Below are positions 34,611 through 43,897 of a stretch of 64,000 bases of DNA, piece after piece (position 1 is the stretch's first letter; every line of letters begins with the position of its first letter). Position numbers and translations under genes: made by a program. Under the pieces are notes generated by a model that ran no database searches, was not told the DNA's origin, and was given only the letters and a program-made list of their open reading frames with translations. The DNA lies in IMG/VR virus record IMGVR_UViG_3300034407_001956, positions 1-64,000 of that record. The stretch is one strand, 5' to 3'. This DNA comes from a virus.

Positions 34611-35794
34611 AGAGAGAGTTTTTAGACTTAGGTAGACAACCTATAGCAAATAAGTTTTTAAAGGAAGAAGAAATTAATGATGAGTTCTTCTTTGATTTAA
34701 AAGTAGTTTTTGATGAAGAGACTAAATTAGTTTCTATGAAGGACTTTGTAAAGCCAGAGTTGATGTTCAATGAAGATTACAAATACAATACATCATTGTC
34801 TACACCAATGGTTAATCACTTCAGAGATACTGCACAAATGTTAGATGAAAGGTTTAAACCTAATAAAGTATTGGAGATAGGTTCTAATGACGGTCCTTTC
34901 ATAAGTAATTTTGAAAAAGAAAATTCTATTTGTGTAGAACCTTGTGATAATTTTGCAAAGGTTACGGCTGATATGGGATACAAAACAAGCACAGAGTTTT
35001 GGACAACAGAACTTTCTCAGAAGATTAAAGATTCCAATGGTGAGATGGATTTAATTTACTCTGCTAATTGTATATGTCATATACAGGACTTAGACGATTG
35101 TTTTAGTGCAGTAGCTAACTTACTTAGTGATAAAGGAGTGTTTGTATTTGAAGACCCATCTTTGCTTAGGATGTTAGAAAGAGGTTCATATGACCAAATA
35201 TATGACGAACACGCGCATGTATTTTCAGTCACAGCACTCGATAATATTTTAAGAAAGAATGGTTTGATTATATTTGATGTTGACAACTTATCAGTTCACG
35301 GTGGTTCTAATAGAATCTATGCTAAAAAACCAAATATTCCATCTAACAATACTATAAGTGAAAATGTTCACAGAAATCTAAAAGAGGAAGAATCTTTTGG
35401 AGTTGGTAATTTTGAAACATATGAAATATTTGCCAAAAGAGTTAAAGACTCAAAGGATGAGTTGCTTAGGTGTTTGAAAAACCTAAGACATAATGGTAAA
35501 TCGATAATCAGTATTGGTGCTACATCAAAGTCTACTACTGTATTTAATTATTGTGGTATTGATAGTTCTTTGATTGATTGTATTACCGACACAACACCTG
35601 ATAAACAGAACTTACTTGCGCCAGGTAGTCACATACCTGTAGTAGATAGAGAGTCAGTAAACTTAAATGATTACGACTATGCTTTCTTAGGCGCTTGGAA
35701 CTTCAAAGATGTTATAGCAAATAAGGAAAGTGAATTTGTTGCTGGTGGTGGACAATTCATAACGCATGTACCAAAAATAATGACATTTTCATAA
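34607..35794 (+). CDS. NDP-sugar C-methyltransferase-like protein without its zinc site
   Basis: Three-part C-methyltransferase family (TylC3/TcaB9 type) acting on keto-sugars. 'FLDLGRQPIANKFL' (~5-18) is the end of the usual N-terminal module; 'LEIGSNDGPFISNF' (~88-101) is the SAM loop; 'YDEHAHVFSVTAL' (~198-210) and 'HGGSNRIYA' carry catalytic residues; 'GATSKSTTVFNY' and 'SHIPVV' are the C-terminal lobe. The family's first Cys pair is missing because the protein begins late, and the second pair ('C..C') is replaced by DEET. 395 residues. Still likely active, since the catalytic core is intact. Confidence 0.82.
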   Translation: MKREFLDLGRQPIANKFLKEEEINDEFFFDLKVVFDEETKLVSMKDFVKPELMFNEDYKYNTSLSTPMVNHFRDTAQMLDERFKPNKVLEIGSNDGPFISNFEKENSICVEPCDNFAKVTADMGYKTSTEFWTTELSQKIKDSNGEMDLIYSANCICHIQDLDDCFSAVANLLSDKGVFVFEDPSLLRMLERGSYDQIYDEHAHVFSVTALDNILRKNGLIIFDVDNLSVHGGSNRIYAKKPNIPSNNTISENVHRNLKEEESFGVGNFETYEIFAKRVKDSKDELLRCLKNLRHNGKSIISIGATSKSTTVFNYCGIDSSLIDCITDTTPDKQNLLAPGSHIPVVDRESVNLNDYDYAFLGAWNFKDVIANKESEFVAGGGQFITHVPKIMTFS

Positions 35795-35805
35795 AGGAGA
35801 TTGAT

Positions 35806-36189
35806 ATGTATTACAATGAGGATGATAGAGCTCAAAGGTTATTAGATGTTTTTGAAGTTTTAGACGGACAAATAAATGTTTCATACGTTAATAGTACAGA
35901 ACACATTGTCGCTTGGCATAAACACGATATACAATCGGATTATTGGACTTGCATCAAAGGTTCTTTTAAGGTGGGAATGGCTACCGAAGAAGATGGTTGT
36001 GATTTTGTGTATCTATCAGACAAAGACCCGAGAGTCGTTGAAATGAAACCAGGAGTCTATCACGGATATAAAGCATTAGAACCAGGTTCTATACTACTAT
36101 ATTACCTAACAGAGAAGTATAATCCCAACGATGAGTTCAGAGTACCAGTTGGACATTTCGGAGAGGAATGGGGAAGGGCAAATAAATGA
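35806..36189 (+). CDS. rmlC: RmlC-like cupin (dTDP-sugar 3,5-epimerase type)
   Basis: 127-residue cupin: 'WHKHDIQSDYWTCIKGSFKVG' start of the barrel, 'PGVYHGYKALEPGSILLYYLTEKYNP' (~84-109) as in RmlC. Acts on dTDP-4-keto-6-deoxy-glucose-type sugars. Shorter than RmlC (~180), so substrate and reaction need caution. GGAG eight bases before the ATG. Confidence 0.7.
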   Translation: MYYNEDDRAQRLLDVFEVLDGQINVSYVNSTEHIVAWHKHDIQSDYWTCIKGSFKVGMATEEDGCDFVYLSDKDPRVVEMKPGVYHGYKALEPGSILLYYLTEKYNPNDEFRVPVGHFGEEWGRANK

Positions 36190-37094
36190 AAAACTACTTG
36201 GAAGAGTATATGGATTTTTATTCTGAAAAGAACAATTTAGATAGAGGTTCAGTTGGAAAGGTTTTTTACAAATCTATGGGTGCTTTTAAAGATGGTAAAG
36301 GTTGGAATGGTGAGGGTTTGTTAGAGCTTGGAGACACTATGGCAGAGATTATGCAGTGGAAATACATTTCAAAAGAAAAAGAAAGTAGTTTCTACAATGA
36401 TGACAGAATAGATTTTAGAAAAATGTATATTTATATGCAAGATTTAGATTTAATGAGAATGTTGTCTTACGGTCCTTCACTAAATGAAGAACATTTGAAA
36501 GATATTACAAGAGATTTTGTTAATAATTTGCGTGATAAATATAATTATAGTCAAATGAATATCAGTTGGGTTGGTGGAAATCAAAATAATGAAGATTTAA
36601 AAGAAATATCAATAGTTGATTATGGTTGTGGTTTAGCTTATTGGACAATATCTATTTGTAAACAATTAACCGAAATGGGAATCCCAAACAAATTAACATT
36701 GGTAGATATTAACAGAGAATCTTTTGTTGAATTTCTAGATTATCTCTGTAAAAAAAGAAATATTAATTATGAGTTTATAGAAGTTACACATAGTAAATTA
36801 GTTCCCGAACTACCTAAATTTGATTACGCACATATTATGGCAGTTTTAGAACATACTTCAGAGCCTGAAGAAATTGTTGAAGAATTAGTTGAAAAGGCAA
36901 GACACAGTGCTCTTATATTTGGAACATTTTACGATGATCCTTTTGATGACTTTGAACATATATCATATGATTTAAGTGGTTGTAGAGAAATATTGGAGAA
37001 CAACAAAAAATGGGATATTACAAACATTGGTTCTCATTGGAATGATGAGACAACTGTTTATCAGATTTCAAAACCTAATGAGGCGTGGAATTAG
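36186..37094 (+). CDS. SAM-dependent methyltransferase
   Basis: 302 residues; an N-terminal helical ~130-residue region is followed by 'SIVDYGCGLAYWTISICK' (~141-158), 'LVDINRES' and 'YAHIMAVLEHTSEPEEIV' (~215-232), a class I methyltransferase. Product class unknown. ATGA overlap with the RmlC-like gene. Confidence 0.75.
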   Translation: MKNYLEEYMDFYSEKNNLDRGSVGKVFYKSMGAFKDGKGWNGEGLLELGDTMAEIMQWKYISKEKESSFYNDDRIDFRKMYIYMQDLDLMRMLSYGPSLNEEHLKDITRDFVNNLRDKYNYSQMNISWVGGNQNNEDLKEISIVDYGCGLAYWTISICKQLTEMGIPNKLTLVDINRESFVEFLDYLCKKRNINYEFIEVTHSKLVPELPKFDYAHIMAVLEHTSEPEEIVEELVEKARHSALIFGTFYDDPFDDFEHISYDLSGCREILENNKKWDITNIGSHWNDETTVYQISKPNEAWN

Positions 37095-37508
37095 ATGACA
37101 ACGATAGATGATGTTAAAAGAATCAATTTAAAGTATATTGAAGATTACGATGGAAAATTGGCACCAATTGAATTTCATAAAGATGTTCCATTTGAAGTTA
37201 AAAGAATGTTCTATGTATTTGGTGTACATAATCAGAACGACAGAGGAAAGCATAGTCACTATAAAACTAAACAATTACTAATTTCTATAGCTGGTAAGAT
37301 TATTGTTAGATGTGATGATGGTTTAGGGTTTGTATCAAGTCATATATTAGATAAACCGTGGAAGGCTTTATACATACCTGAAATGATTTGGGATGAACAA
37401 ATTTATACTAGTAAGGATTCTGTGTTATTGGTATTGTCGAATACTTTATACGATCCTTCTGATTATATAGAGGACTTTAAAAAATTTGTGGAGATAAAAA
37501 ATGGCTAG
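37095..37508 (+). CDS. fdtA: FdtA/QdtA-like dTDP-sugar 3,4-ketoisomerase (WxcM-like cupin)
   Basis: 137-residue cupin: 'GKLAPIEFHKDVPFEVKRMFYVFGV' (~17-41), 'RGKHSHYKTKQLLISIAG' (~47-64) and 'VLLVLSNTLYDPSDYIEDF' near the end closely follow the FdtA family. It would move the keto group of dTDP-4-keto-6-deoxyglucose from C4 to C3, before 3-amination. The DegT aminotransferase at 40685 is its natural partner. Full length for the family. Confidence 0.86.
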   Translation: MTTIDDVKRINLKYIEDYDGKLAPIEFHKDVPFEVKRMFYVFGVHNQNDRGKHSHYKTKQLLISIAGKIIVRCDDGLGFVSSHILDKPWKALYIPEMIWDEQIYTSKDSVLLVLSNTLYDPSDYIEDFKKFVEIKNG

Positions 37509-38151
37509 AACTATAAGTTATAATCCATATCCTTGGATGACTATAGAAAACTTTCATCCATCAGAGGCTATGGTAAGAGCAGCTGCTGAAAGCTTTGATG
37601 ATGTAAAAGATTGGGTTAAATATGGTGGTGATGATGCTGGACAGATTCAGTATTGTTCTAAGTTAGGTCGTCAGAATGTACCAGCACCCGCCTTACTTTT
37701 ATTAGACTATATAGCAACACATTGTAATCCCGATAATGAGATGGGATTCGATACTAAATGTTTTCCCGATATGTCTCACTATGGTGGTGGTATGATGATT
37801 ACACCTAATAAAAATGGTGAAGGTGGTTATTTAGGAGCGCATGTAGATGCTAGTCATCACGGAATACATAACGATTGGAAAAGGGAGTTTAGTGCTATAC
37901 TCTGTTTGTCAGAAGATTACGATTCTTCTTTTGATTTAAGAGTAAGTGATGGGAAAGAGCAAGGAACTATACCATATAAATTTAATCAGTTAAATGTGTT
38001 CAAATGTTCTGATAATTCTTGGCATGGTTTACCTGAGATTACAAAGGGTATGGATAGAAAAACGTTAGGAGTTATGTTTTGGTCTAAGGATGAAGAGGGT
38101 AAACAAATAAAAGCTAAATTCAATAATGATTTGGAGTGGGATAATGAGTAA
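37501..38151 (+). CDS. 2-oxoglutarate/Fe(II) oxygenase-like protein
   Basis: 216 residues. 'LGAHVDASHHG' (~112-122) gives the HxD pair and 'NSWHGLPEITKGMDRKTLGVMFW' (~169-191) the distal His and 2OG-binding Arg, as in prolyl-4-hydroxylase-type oxygenases (PKHD) of phage and glycan clusters. Substrate may be a sugar chain or a protein. Overlaps neighbours by 8 bases each. Confidence 0.8.
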   Translation: MARTISYNPYPWMTIENFHPSEAMVRAAAESFDDVKDWVKYGGDDAGQIQYCSKLGRQNVPAPALLLLDYIATHCNPDNEMGFDTKCFPDMSHYGGGMMITPNKNGEGGYLGAHVDASHHGIHNDWKREFSAILCLSEDYDSSFDLRVSDGKEQGTIPYKFNQLNVFKCSDNSWHGLPEITKGMDRKTLGVMFWSKDEEGKQIKAKFNNDLEWDNE

Positions 38152-38965
38152 AAAATATAAAGTACTTGATTTAGAAACATATAAAGCAGGCATTGGTACT
38201 TCTACAAGACCAATGTGGAAAGATTTAGAGTTACAACCAAAAGAACTTTGGGATAAAGTATATGATGAAAATTATCTTAACTGGTGGCATACTGATTCTA
38301 AAAGTGGAGAGGGAACTGTAAAAGAAGCTGATAGAAGAATCAGAGTAATAAATAATATTTTAGAAGATTATGAAATAGAGAACATTTTAGATATAGGTTG
38401 TGGTGATTTGTATTGGGCAAAAAAACTGAACTTAGATAAAATAAAAAGATATGCTGCAGTAGATATTTCAGAAAGATGCGTAGCAGAAAATCTTTATAAA
38501 GAAACAGATACTTTAGAAATTTACCAATGTGATATGACAAACCCAAATGAGAATTACAGATTTTACAGTCCAAGAACTCTGAAGTATCCAAAAAATGAAT
38601 GGGATTTGGTTATGATGTTTGATGTATTGAACCATTGTATTCAAGAAGAGATTGATGAGATAATAAACTTTTTACTGAATGCTAATGTAAAATATGTTCT
38701 TACCAATAACTTCTCTTTAAAAAGAATGGAGTTTGAAAATAAAGAGTTTGAAAATACTCCCGAAGAGACTGGCGTATGGTGGCCTGGACATTGGGATGGT
38801 AAAACAAAAGAGGTTAGAAATATGCCTGTCAATTTAGAAATACACCCAAAGTGGAGATGGAAAACTATAAAGTCTGATGAAGAGTTTCATCTAACGACAT
38901 CAGAAAGTGGAACGCAATTGCCACAAGGAAATGAGTGTTTAGATTTATATAAAATAAATGAATAG
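38144..38965 (+). CDS. SAM-dependent methyltransferase
   Basis: 273 residues starting MSKKYKVLDLE at an ATG overlapping the previous stop. 'ILDIGCGDLYWAKKLN' (~85-100), 'YAAVDISERC' and 'WDLVMMFDVLNHC' (~152-164) are class I methyltransferase elements. Extended N-terminus rich in Trp. Acceptor unknown. Confidence 0.76.
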   Translation: MSKKYKVLDLETYKAGIGTSTRPMWKDLELQPKELWDKVYDENYLNWWHTDSKSGEGTVKEADRRIRVINNILEDYEIENILDIGCGDLYWAKKLNLDKIKRYAAVDISERCVAENLYKETDTLEIYQCDMTNPNENYRFYSPRTLKYPKNEWDLVMMFDVLNHCIQEEIDEIINFLLNANVKYVLTNNFSLKRMEFENKEFENTPEETGVWWPGHWDGKTKEVRNMPVNLEIHPKWRWKTIKSDEEFHLTTSESGTQLPQGNECLDLYKINE

Positions 38966-39695
38966 AATATTAGTTACGGGTGGGGATGGAGAATTTTGTA
39001 AAAACTTAGTCGAACAAGGAACAGATTGTCAATTTCTAACACCAACAAAAAAAGAAGCTGATGTAAAAGACTATTGGAATTTAGATAGTTATTTTTATAC
39101 ACATCAAAAAGAATTTGATTATGTAATACACGCAGCTGCTATTACACGACCTATGGTTATACACGAAGATAATCCACCACTAAGTATAAAGACAAATATA
39201 GTTGGTACTTCTAATGTGGTATTAATGTGTGAAAGGTATAATAAAAAAATAGTTTACATATCTACTGATTACGTTTATGAGGGAACAGATGGTAATTACA
39301 AAGAGAAAGATGCTTTAAAACCATTCACTAAATATGGTTGGTCTAAGTTAGGTGGAGAATGTGCAGTGCAAATGTATGACAACCATTTAATATTAAGAAT
39401 GGCTATGAATAAGAAACCATTTCCACATCCAAAAGCATTGATAGATATGAAAAAGAGTTTGATGTGGATTGAAGATGCCGCTAAAACAACTTTAAAATTA
39501 TTAGATGAAACTGGCATAGTAAATGTCGGTGGGAAGTCACAATCTGTTTATGACTTTGTGAAGGAAGAAAATCCTAAAATCAAACCAATCGTATTGGATG
39601 ATATACCTGATGTTAATATGGCTACTGATTGTTCTATGGATACAACAAAGTTAAAGATGTTATTAAAAATGAAGAGGCTTATAGATGAATCTTAA
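38958..39695 (+). CDS. RmlD-like dTDP-sugar reductase / epimerase
   Basis: 245-residue SDR: 'ILVTGGDGEFCKNL' (~4-17), 'VIHAAAITRP' (~56-65), 'YISTDYVYEG' (~96-105) and active-site 'YGWSK' (~118-122) resemble RmlD-type 4-ketoreductases. It is shorter than RmlD (~290). Would finish a deoxysugar made by the cupins nearby. Confidence 0.76.
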   Translation: MNRILVTGGDGEFCKNLVEQGTDCQFLTPTKKEADVKDYWNLDSYFYTHQKEFDYVIHAAAITRPMVIHEDNPPLSIKTNIVGTSNVVLMCERYNKKIVYISTDYVYEGTDGNYKEKDALKPFTKYGWSKLGGECAVQMYDNHLILRMAMNKKPFPHPKALIDMKKSLMWIEDAAKTTLKLLDETGIVNVGGKSQSVYDFVKEENPKIKPIVLDDIPDVNMATDCSMDTTKLKMLLKMKRLIDES

Positions 39696-40701
39696 AGCTT
39701 ATGGAGGACACAAACGTGTATGTATAATTGGACATAAAGGTTATATTGGTTCTACTCTTTACAATGTATTAAAGAGTAGTGATGTACACACAACAATATT
39801 TGATGATTTAAATATAAACTCTTGTCGTGATGTTGAAGAAGCTTTTCTTCCCTCATTTGCAGGCGGCCGCCATAAAAAGTTTGATGTTATATTTTGGTTA
39901 GCATCAGCTGATTTATCTTCCATACCAAGCAATATGAAAGAAAAGGATATAGATGCTTTAATCAGAGAAAGAGGTGTAAATTGTGATTCTCTTTTATACT
40001 TATACAAAGCTCTTGAAGGACAAACACCAACAATTGTATTTACAAGCTCTACAAATGTTTATGGTGATATTCCACATCAAATTGTTTCTGAAGATACAAT
40101 TGAAAATCCACAAACTTTATGGCAAGCACACAAAATCTTATCTGAAAATTATATAAACACTCTGTTTCCAAATTCTATTTGTTTAAGAATACCTAACATT
40201 TATGGTATTATGCCATATCGTAATAAAGAGGTGTATGGTGCAAACTCACACGATACAAGTATGCCTAAAGAACAACTTCTTAATACAAATACATACTTTA
40301 GACCTGTAGTAAATAAAATTATTCGTTTGGGTATTGAAGATGAAAAATTAACCTTATATAAAAATAAATTGTGTTTCAGAGATTATCTACATATTTATGA
40401 TCTAATAAACGCTTTGGTATTAGCTGGTTTACAGAAATCAACTGAAAAAAGATACTACACGTTGGGTTGTGGAAGTCGTTCAACAATTGAGGATGTTTGG
40501 AACATTATCGCTGAGTATCTCGGTAGTATACCTATAGAATATAATGACAAAGCATTAAGCGATATGGAGACTCGTAGTTTTACTTCAGATTACACTCGGT
40601 TTAAAGATTTAACGGGGTGGAATCCTAAGTATACATTACGTTTTGGCATAAAGGAGAGTATAGAACAAATCAAAAAGGTTTTAAATGATTCAACTTTTTA
40701 A
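39685..40701 (+). CDS. NAD-dependent epimerase/dehydratase-like, catalytic Tyr replaced
   Basis: 338-residue SDR with 'CIIGHKGYIGSTLYN' NAD loop (~13-27), 'TSSTNVYGD' (~117-125), 'LRIPNIYG' and a GalE-like C-terminal lobe. The YxxxK pair is read as WQAHK (about residues 147-151), so the catalytic Tyr is Trp while Lys stays. It may use a different mechanism, be non-catalytic or bind only. Overlaps the neighbours by 11 and 17 bases. Confidence 0.72.
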   Translation: MNLKAYGGHKRVCIIGHKGYIGSTLYNVLKSSDVHTTIFDDLNINSCRDVEEAFLPSFAGGRHKKFDVIFWLASADLSSIPSNMKEKDIDALIRERGVNCDSLLYLYKALEGQTPTIVFTSSTNVYGDIPHQIVSEDTIENPQTLWQAHKILSENYINTLFPNSICLRIPNIYGIMPYRNKEVYGANSHDTSMPKEQLLNTNTYFRPVVNKIIRLGIEDEKLTLYKNKLCFRDYLHIYDLINALVLAGLQKSTEKRYYTLGCGSRSTIEDVWNIIAEYLGSIPIEYNDKALSDMETRSFTSDYTRFKDLTGWNPKYTLRFGIKESIEQIKKVLNDSTF

Positions 40702-41617
40702 TGTAAATAATCACATAGTAGATACATCTGAATTTTCTAATATGTTACACGATGATATAGTGATTCAGTATGAAAAAGAGATTGCAAATTATGTTGGTGC
40801 TAAATATGCTTGTGCTGTAAATAGTGCGACCAATGCTATATTTTTAACGATGGTGATGGAAAAATATATGAATCCACGAGTCATCAAAATACCGAGCATA
40901 ATACCACCTGTAGTTGCTAACGCAATAATAACAAGCGGAAATAAAGTAGAGTTTACTGATAATGTTGAGTGGGTTGGTGATTCTTATGTACTACATAAAT
41001 TCAGAACATATAAGGTGGTTGATTCTGCACAGAAATTAGAAAGAAATCAGTTTACAAAAGAATGTAATCCAAATGATTTGATGATGTTTAGTCACTATCC
41101 AACAAAACCTTTAGGTGGTGCTGATGGTGGAGTTATTGTTACAGATGATTATAAGAAGTATAAATGGTTTAAACAAGCAGTTTTAAATGGAACTACATTC
41201 TCTAATAATAATTGGGAAAGGGGTATATCTTTTCCTGGTTACAAATCTTATATGAGTTCTATACAAGCAAAAATAATTATGAATAACTTCGTAAACTTTG
41301 ATAAAAAAATGAGAAGTTTGGGTAGTTTAGTTGATATGTATAATAAAGAATTAGGTTATGAAAACACTAGTAAACATCTTTATAGGATTGAGGTTGTGAA
41401 TCAAGAAAAGTTCATTAATAATATGAAAAGAGCTGGAATAGTTTGTGGTATACATTACCCAGCATTACATCTTAATTCCATTTACAATAATGGTAAGAAA
41501 TTCGATTTACCAAAATCTGAAAAGGTAGCTAAACATACTGTTTCAATACCAATGAATGAAACCTTATCTTTTAATGATATGGAATATCTTTTAGAAAAAA
41601 TAAAGGAGAATATGTAG
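40685..41617 (+). CDS. DegT/DnrJ/EryC1-type PLP sugar aminotransferase
   Basis: 310 residues. 'YACAVNSATNAIFL' (PLP phosphate loop, ~40-53), 'VVDSAQKL' with the PLP Asp (~118-125), and the PLP Lys in 'FSHYPTKPLGGADGG' (~140-154). Shorter than the usual ~370 because surface regions are trimmed. Together with the FdtA-like ketoisomerase it could make a 3-amino-3,6-dideoxy sugar. Confidence 0.85.
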   Translation: MIQLFNVNNHIVDTSEFSNMLHDDIVIQYEKEIANYVGAKYACAVNSATNAIFLTMVMEKYMNPRVIKIPSIIPPVVANAIITSGNKVEFTDNVEWVGDSYVLHKFRTYKVVDSAQKLERNQFTKECNPNDLMMFSHYPTKPLGGADGGVIVTDDYKKYKWFKQAVLNGTTFSNNNWERGISFPGYKSYMSSIQAKIIMNNFVNFDKKMRSLGSLVDMYNKELGYENTSKHLYRIEVVNQEKFINNMKRAGIVCGIHYPALHLNSIYNNGKKFDLPKSEKVAKHTVSIPMNETLSFNDMEYLLEKIKENM

Positions 41618-42225
41618 TGGCTGTATCTTTTTATGATGGCACATCGGACTTTTATCTCAATGATTCTGAGTTTAACGGTCCTCGTGATAAGGGTAAATTA
41701 GAGCCAGTTTATACTAAATTGTATGAGTTGGTTAAGAATGCCAAACCTAATAATATAGTGGAGTTAGGAGTTGGTTCAGGTGCTTGTACTGTCGCTATGG
41801 CTAGAGGTTTGGAAGAAGTAAATGCTGATGGTAGGATGATTGGTTTCGATACTTTTGATGCTTGGGGTGGAATCAGAACTGTTTATAAGAAGTTAAAATC
41901 ACGGAACCTACATAATTTCATACATAGTATGAAAGAGGGTAATGTCTTTGATTTATGGGTAAATAATCCAACTGATTTTGATTTTTTGTGGATAGACATT
42001 GACAACACTTGGAGAAGTACATATGATGTTGTTTTTGGTAATGAAAAGATACTAAACCAAATAAAAGAAGGTAGTCCTGTTTACATAGAAGGTGGTGCTG
42101 ATGCACATCCGAGAATGAATAAAAATACTCTCAATGATTTCCATAATAGTTTGGGTAAAGAAGTTTTTAAGTACACACTTCTATCAGGTTTGAGAGTTAG
42201 TATCTCAAAATTAGAATTAATATAA
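41617..42225 (+). CDS. SAM-dependent methyltransferase
   Basis: 202 residues from a GTG overlapping the previous stop, with GGAG upstream. 'IVELGVGSGACTVAMARGL' (~47-65) and 'FDFLWIDIDNTW' (~116-127) fit the Methyltransf_24-like group of class I enzymes. The acceptor is unknown. Confidence 0.72.
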   Translation: MAVSFYDGTSDFYLNDSEFNGPRDKGKLEPVYTKLYELVKNAKPNNIVELGVGSGACTVAMARGLEEVNADGRMIGFDTFDAWGGIRTVYKKLKSRNLHNFIHSMKEGNVFDLWVNNPTDFDFLWIDIDNTWRSTYDVVFGNEKILNQIKEGSPVYIEGGADAHPRMNKNTLNDFHNSLGKEVFKYTLLSGLRVSISKLELI

Positions 42226-42233
42226 GGAATAGT

Positions 42234-43157
42234 ATGAAAAAAATATTGGTATTAGCAACTGGTTGGCATTTCAGTTCTCATTTTTATGAGGAGATGGTTA
42301 AACAAAAAGTACCTGATGGTTGGGAAGTTGATTATTTTTGTATTGCACATAGAGCACCTGAAGATGAGAATACTATAGCTGAGAAACAAAACATCAGAGA
42401 TTCGGAGCCTGAAAACTTCTTAGTTGAGATGGATAAACAAATGTATGAGTATCCAATAACTGAAGAAGATTTAACCAATTTAGGGTGGATTTATTTGTTG
42501 GAAGATAATACCTGTTGTGATGGTGAAATATTTAATCAATGGGCAGATAATGAAAACCATAACTACGAAGATTACGACATTATATGTTTAACGCACGATG
42601 ACAATTACATACTATCAGATAATCTGTTTATGGATATGTTAGAGAATAATATTAAGGTACACAAACCAATAATTCATAGTAGATATGGTGTAGCTAACCA
42701 TCAATTTAAAACTGAAGAGGTTGCTATAAATGATATAGATTGGATGTTCTTAGAAAATGGTTATAGTGAACACGTTCCAAAGGCTTTCACACCAAGATCT
42801 TCCTTTTGTTTCTTTAAAAAAGAATTAGTTGATTTACTACCTGATAATAGATTTGACATAACTGAAACAGTGACTGGTAATAAACTGATGAGTAGAGTTG
42901 GTGAGACAAAAAGTTTTGATGAACATATGGATTTAAATGATTGGAATAGTCCTGTTGGAACATTGAGAGAATGGTTATACAATGTAAAGCCGGATTTAGG
43001 AATGTTAAATCATTGTGGATGGTTCTCAGTATCAGCTCAAAGGGTTAGTCGTTATTGTATAGAAGGAGAAAGAGGACTTGTCAGTAAACATCAAAGTGAT
43101 TGTGGTAAATATGTTCCATCACTTCTAAAACAATTAGAAGAAATAGGGATGGTGTGA
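42234..43157 (+). CDS. putative glycosyltransferase-like protein
   Basis: 307 residues, acidic. 'ILVLATGWHFSSHFYEEMV' begins a Rossmann-like domain; 'DIICLTHDDNYIL' (~115-127) looks like a GT-A DxD segment ('HDDN'). The rest has no motif that I know. Placed among transferases, so a glycan role is likely but not shown. Confidence 0.5.
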   Translation: MKKILVLATGWHFSSHFYEEMVKQKVPDGWEVDYFCIAHRAPEDENTIAEKQNIRDSEPENFLVEMDKQMYEYPITEEDLTNLGWIYLLEDNTCCDGEIFNQWADNENHNYEDYDIICLTHDDNYILSDNLFMDMLENNIKVHKPIIHSRYGVANHQFKTEEVAINDIDWMFLENGYSEHVPKAFTPRSSFCFFKKELVDLLPDNRFDITETVTGNKLMSRVGETKSFDEHMDLNDWNSPVGTLREWLYNVKPDLGMLNHCGWFSVSAQRVSRYCIEGERGLVSKHQSDCGKYVPSLLKQLEEIGMV

Positions 43158-43158
43158 T

Positions 43159-43896
43159 ATGAATATAACTACGCCAGTAATTCACGATAGACATTTAGTT
43201 AGAGAAGCCTTTGAACTTCTGAAGAGTCAAACAGAACCAGGTATATTTACACATCCAAAAGACTTAACAATATTGACTTGTAGAAATGAGGGTTCGTTAG
43301 AGGATAGAATTATAGATAGTTTGGTTGGTTATGATGAGACTTCGATATTAGAAGCTAATACAGAATATTTAGGTTTGGATTTAGTTGTACTGAAAGATGC
43401 TAGATTACCTTGGAGAAACACATTTAAATTTGAATTGATAAACAACTATCTTCAATCGGGCAAATGTACTACAGAATATTTTATGTTTTGTGATGCTGTC
43501 GATGTTATTTTTGTAGACCATCCAACTAAAGTTATTGATATATTTAAATCTTTTCAATGTCAAGCTTTATTTATGTCTACCTCATCGTTAGATGGATACA
43601 ATTGTATGCCAGAGGTATTAGATTGGGTTCATAATACAAATGGGGGTATACCTCGTTATTTAAATAGTGGTGTCTATATTGGAAAAACATCTTTCATAAA
43701 AGAATTATTTGAAATGTCTATGGAATATGCTCTACCACACGGAGTCATTATGGATGAATACAGAGATTATTTAGCTAAAGAACCTAAAGATTATCCGCAT
43801 GGTTCACAAGACCAAGATATTATTAGATATTTAGAACCAAAACTTTATCCACAATTAAGGGTGGATTATCAAAACAAAATGGCATTTAGGGGTTGA
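43159..43896 (+). CDS. PLOD-type glycosyltransferase-like protein
   Basis: 245 residues. 'TEYFMFCDAVDVIFVD' (~105-120) holds a DxxD-like donor site; 'YLNSGVYIGKTSFIKEL' (~167-183) and 'HGSQDQDIIRYLEPKLYPQL' (~212-231) match the galactosyl/glucosyltransferase domain of lysyl hydroxylase-type (PLOD) proteins. Two-base gaps on each side. Confidence 0.7.
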   Translation: MNITTPVIHDRHLVREAFELLKSQTEPGIFTHPKDLTILTCRNEGSLEDRIIDSLVGYDETSILEANTEYLGLDLVVLKDARLPWRNTFKFELINNYLQSGKCTTEYFMFCDAVDVIFVDHPTKVIDIFKSFQCQALFMSTSSLDGYNCMPEVLDWVHNTNGGIPRYLNSGVYIGKTSFIKELFEMSMEYALPHGVIMDEYRDYLAKEPKDYPHGSQDQDIIRYLEPKLYPQLRVDYQNKMAFRG

Positions 43897-43897
43897 T

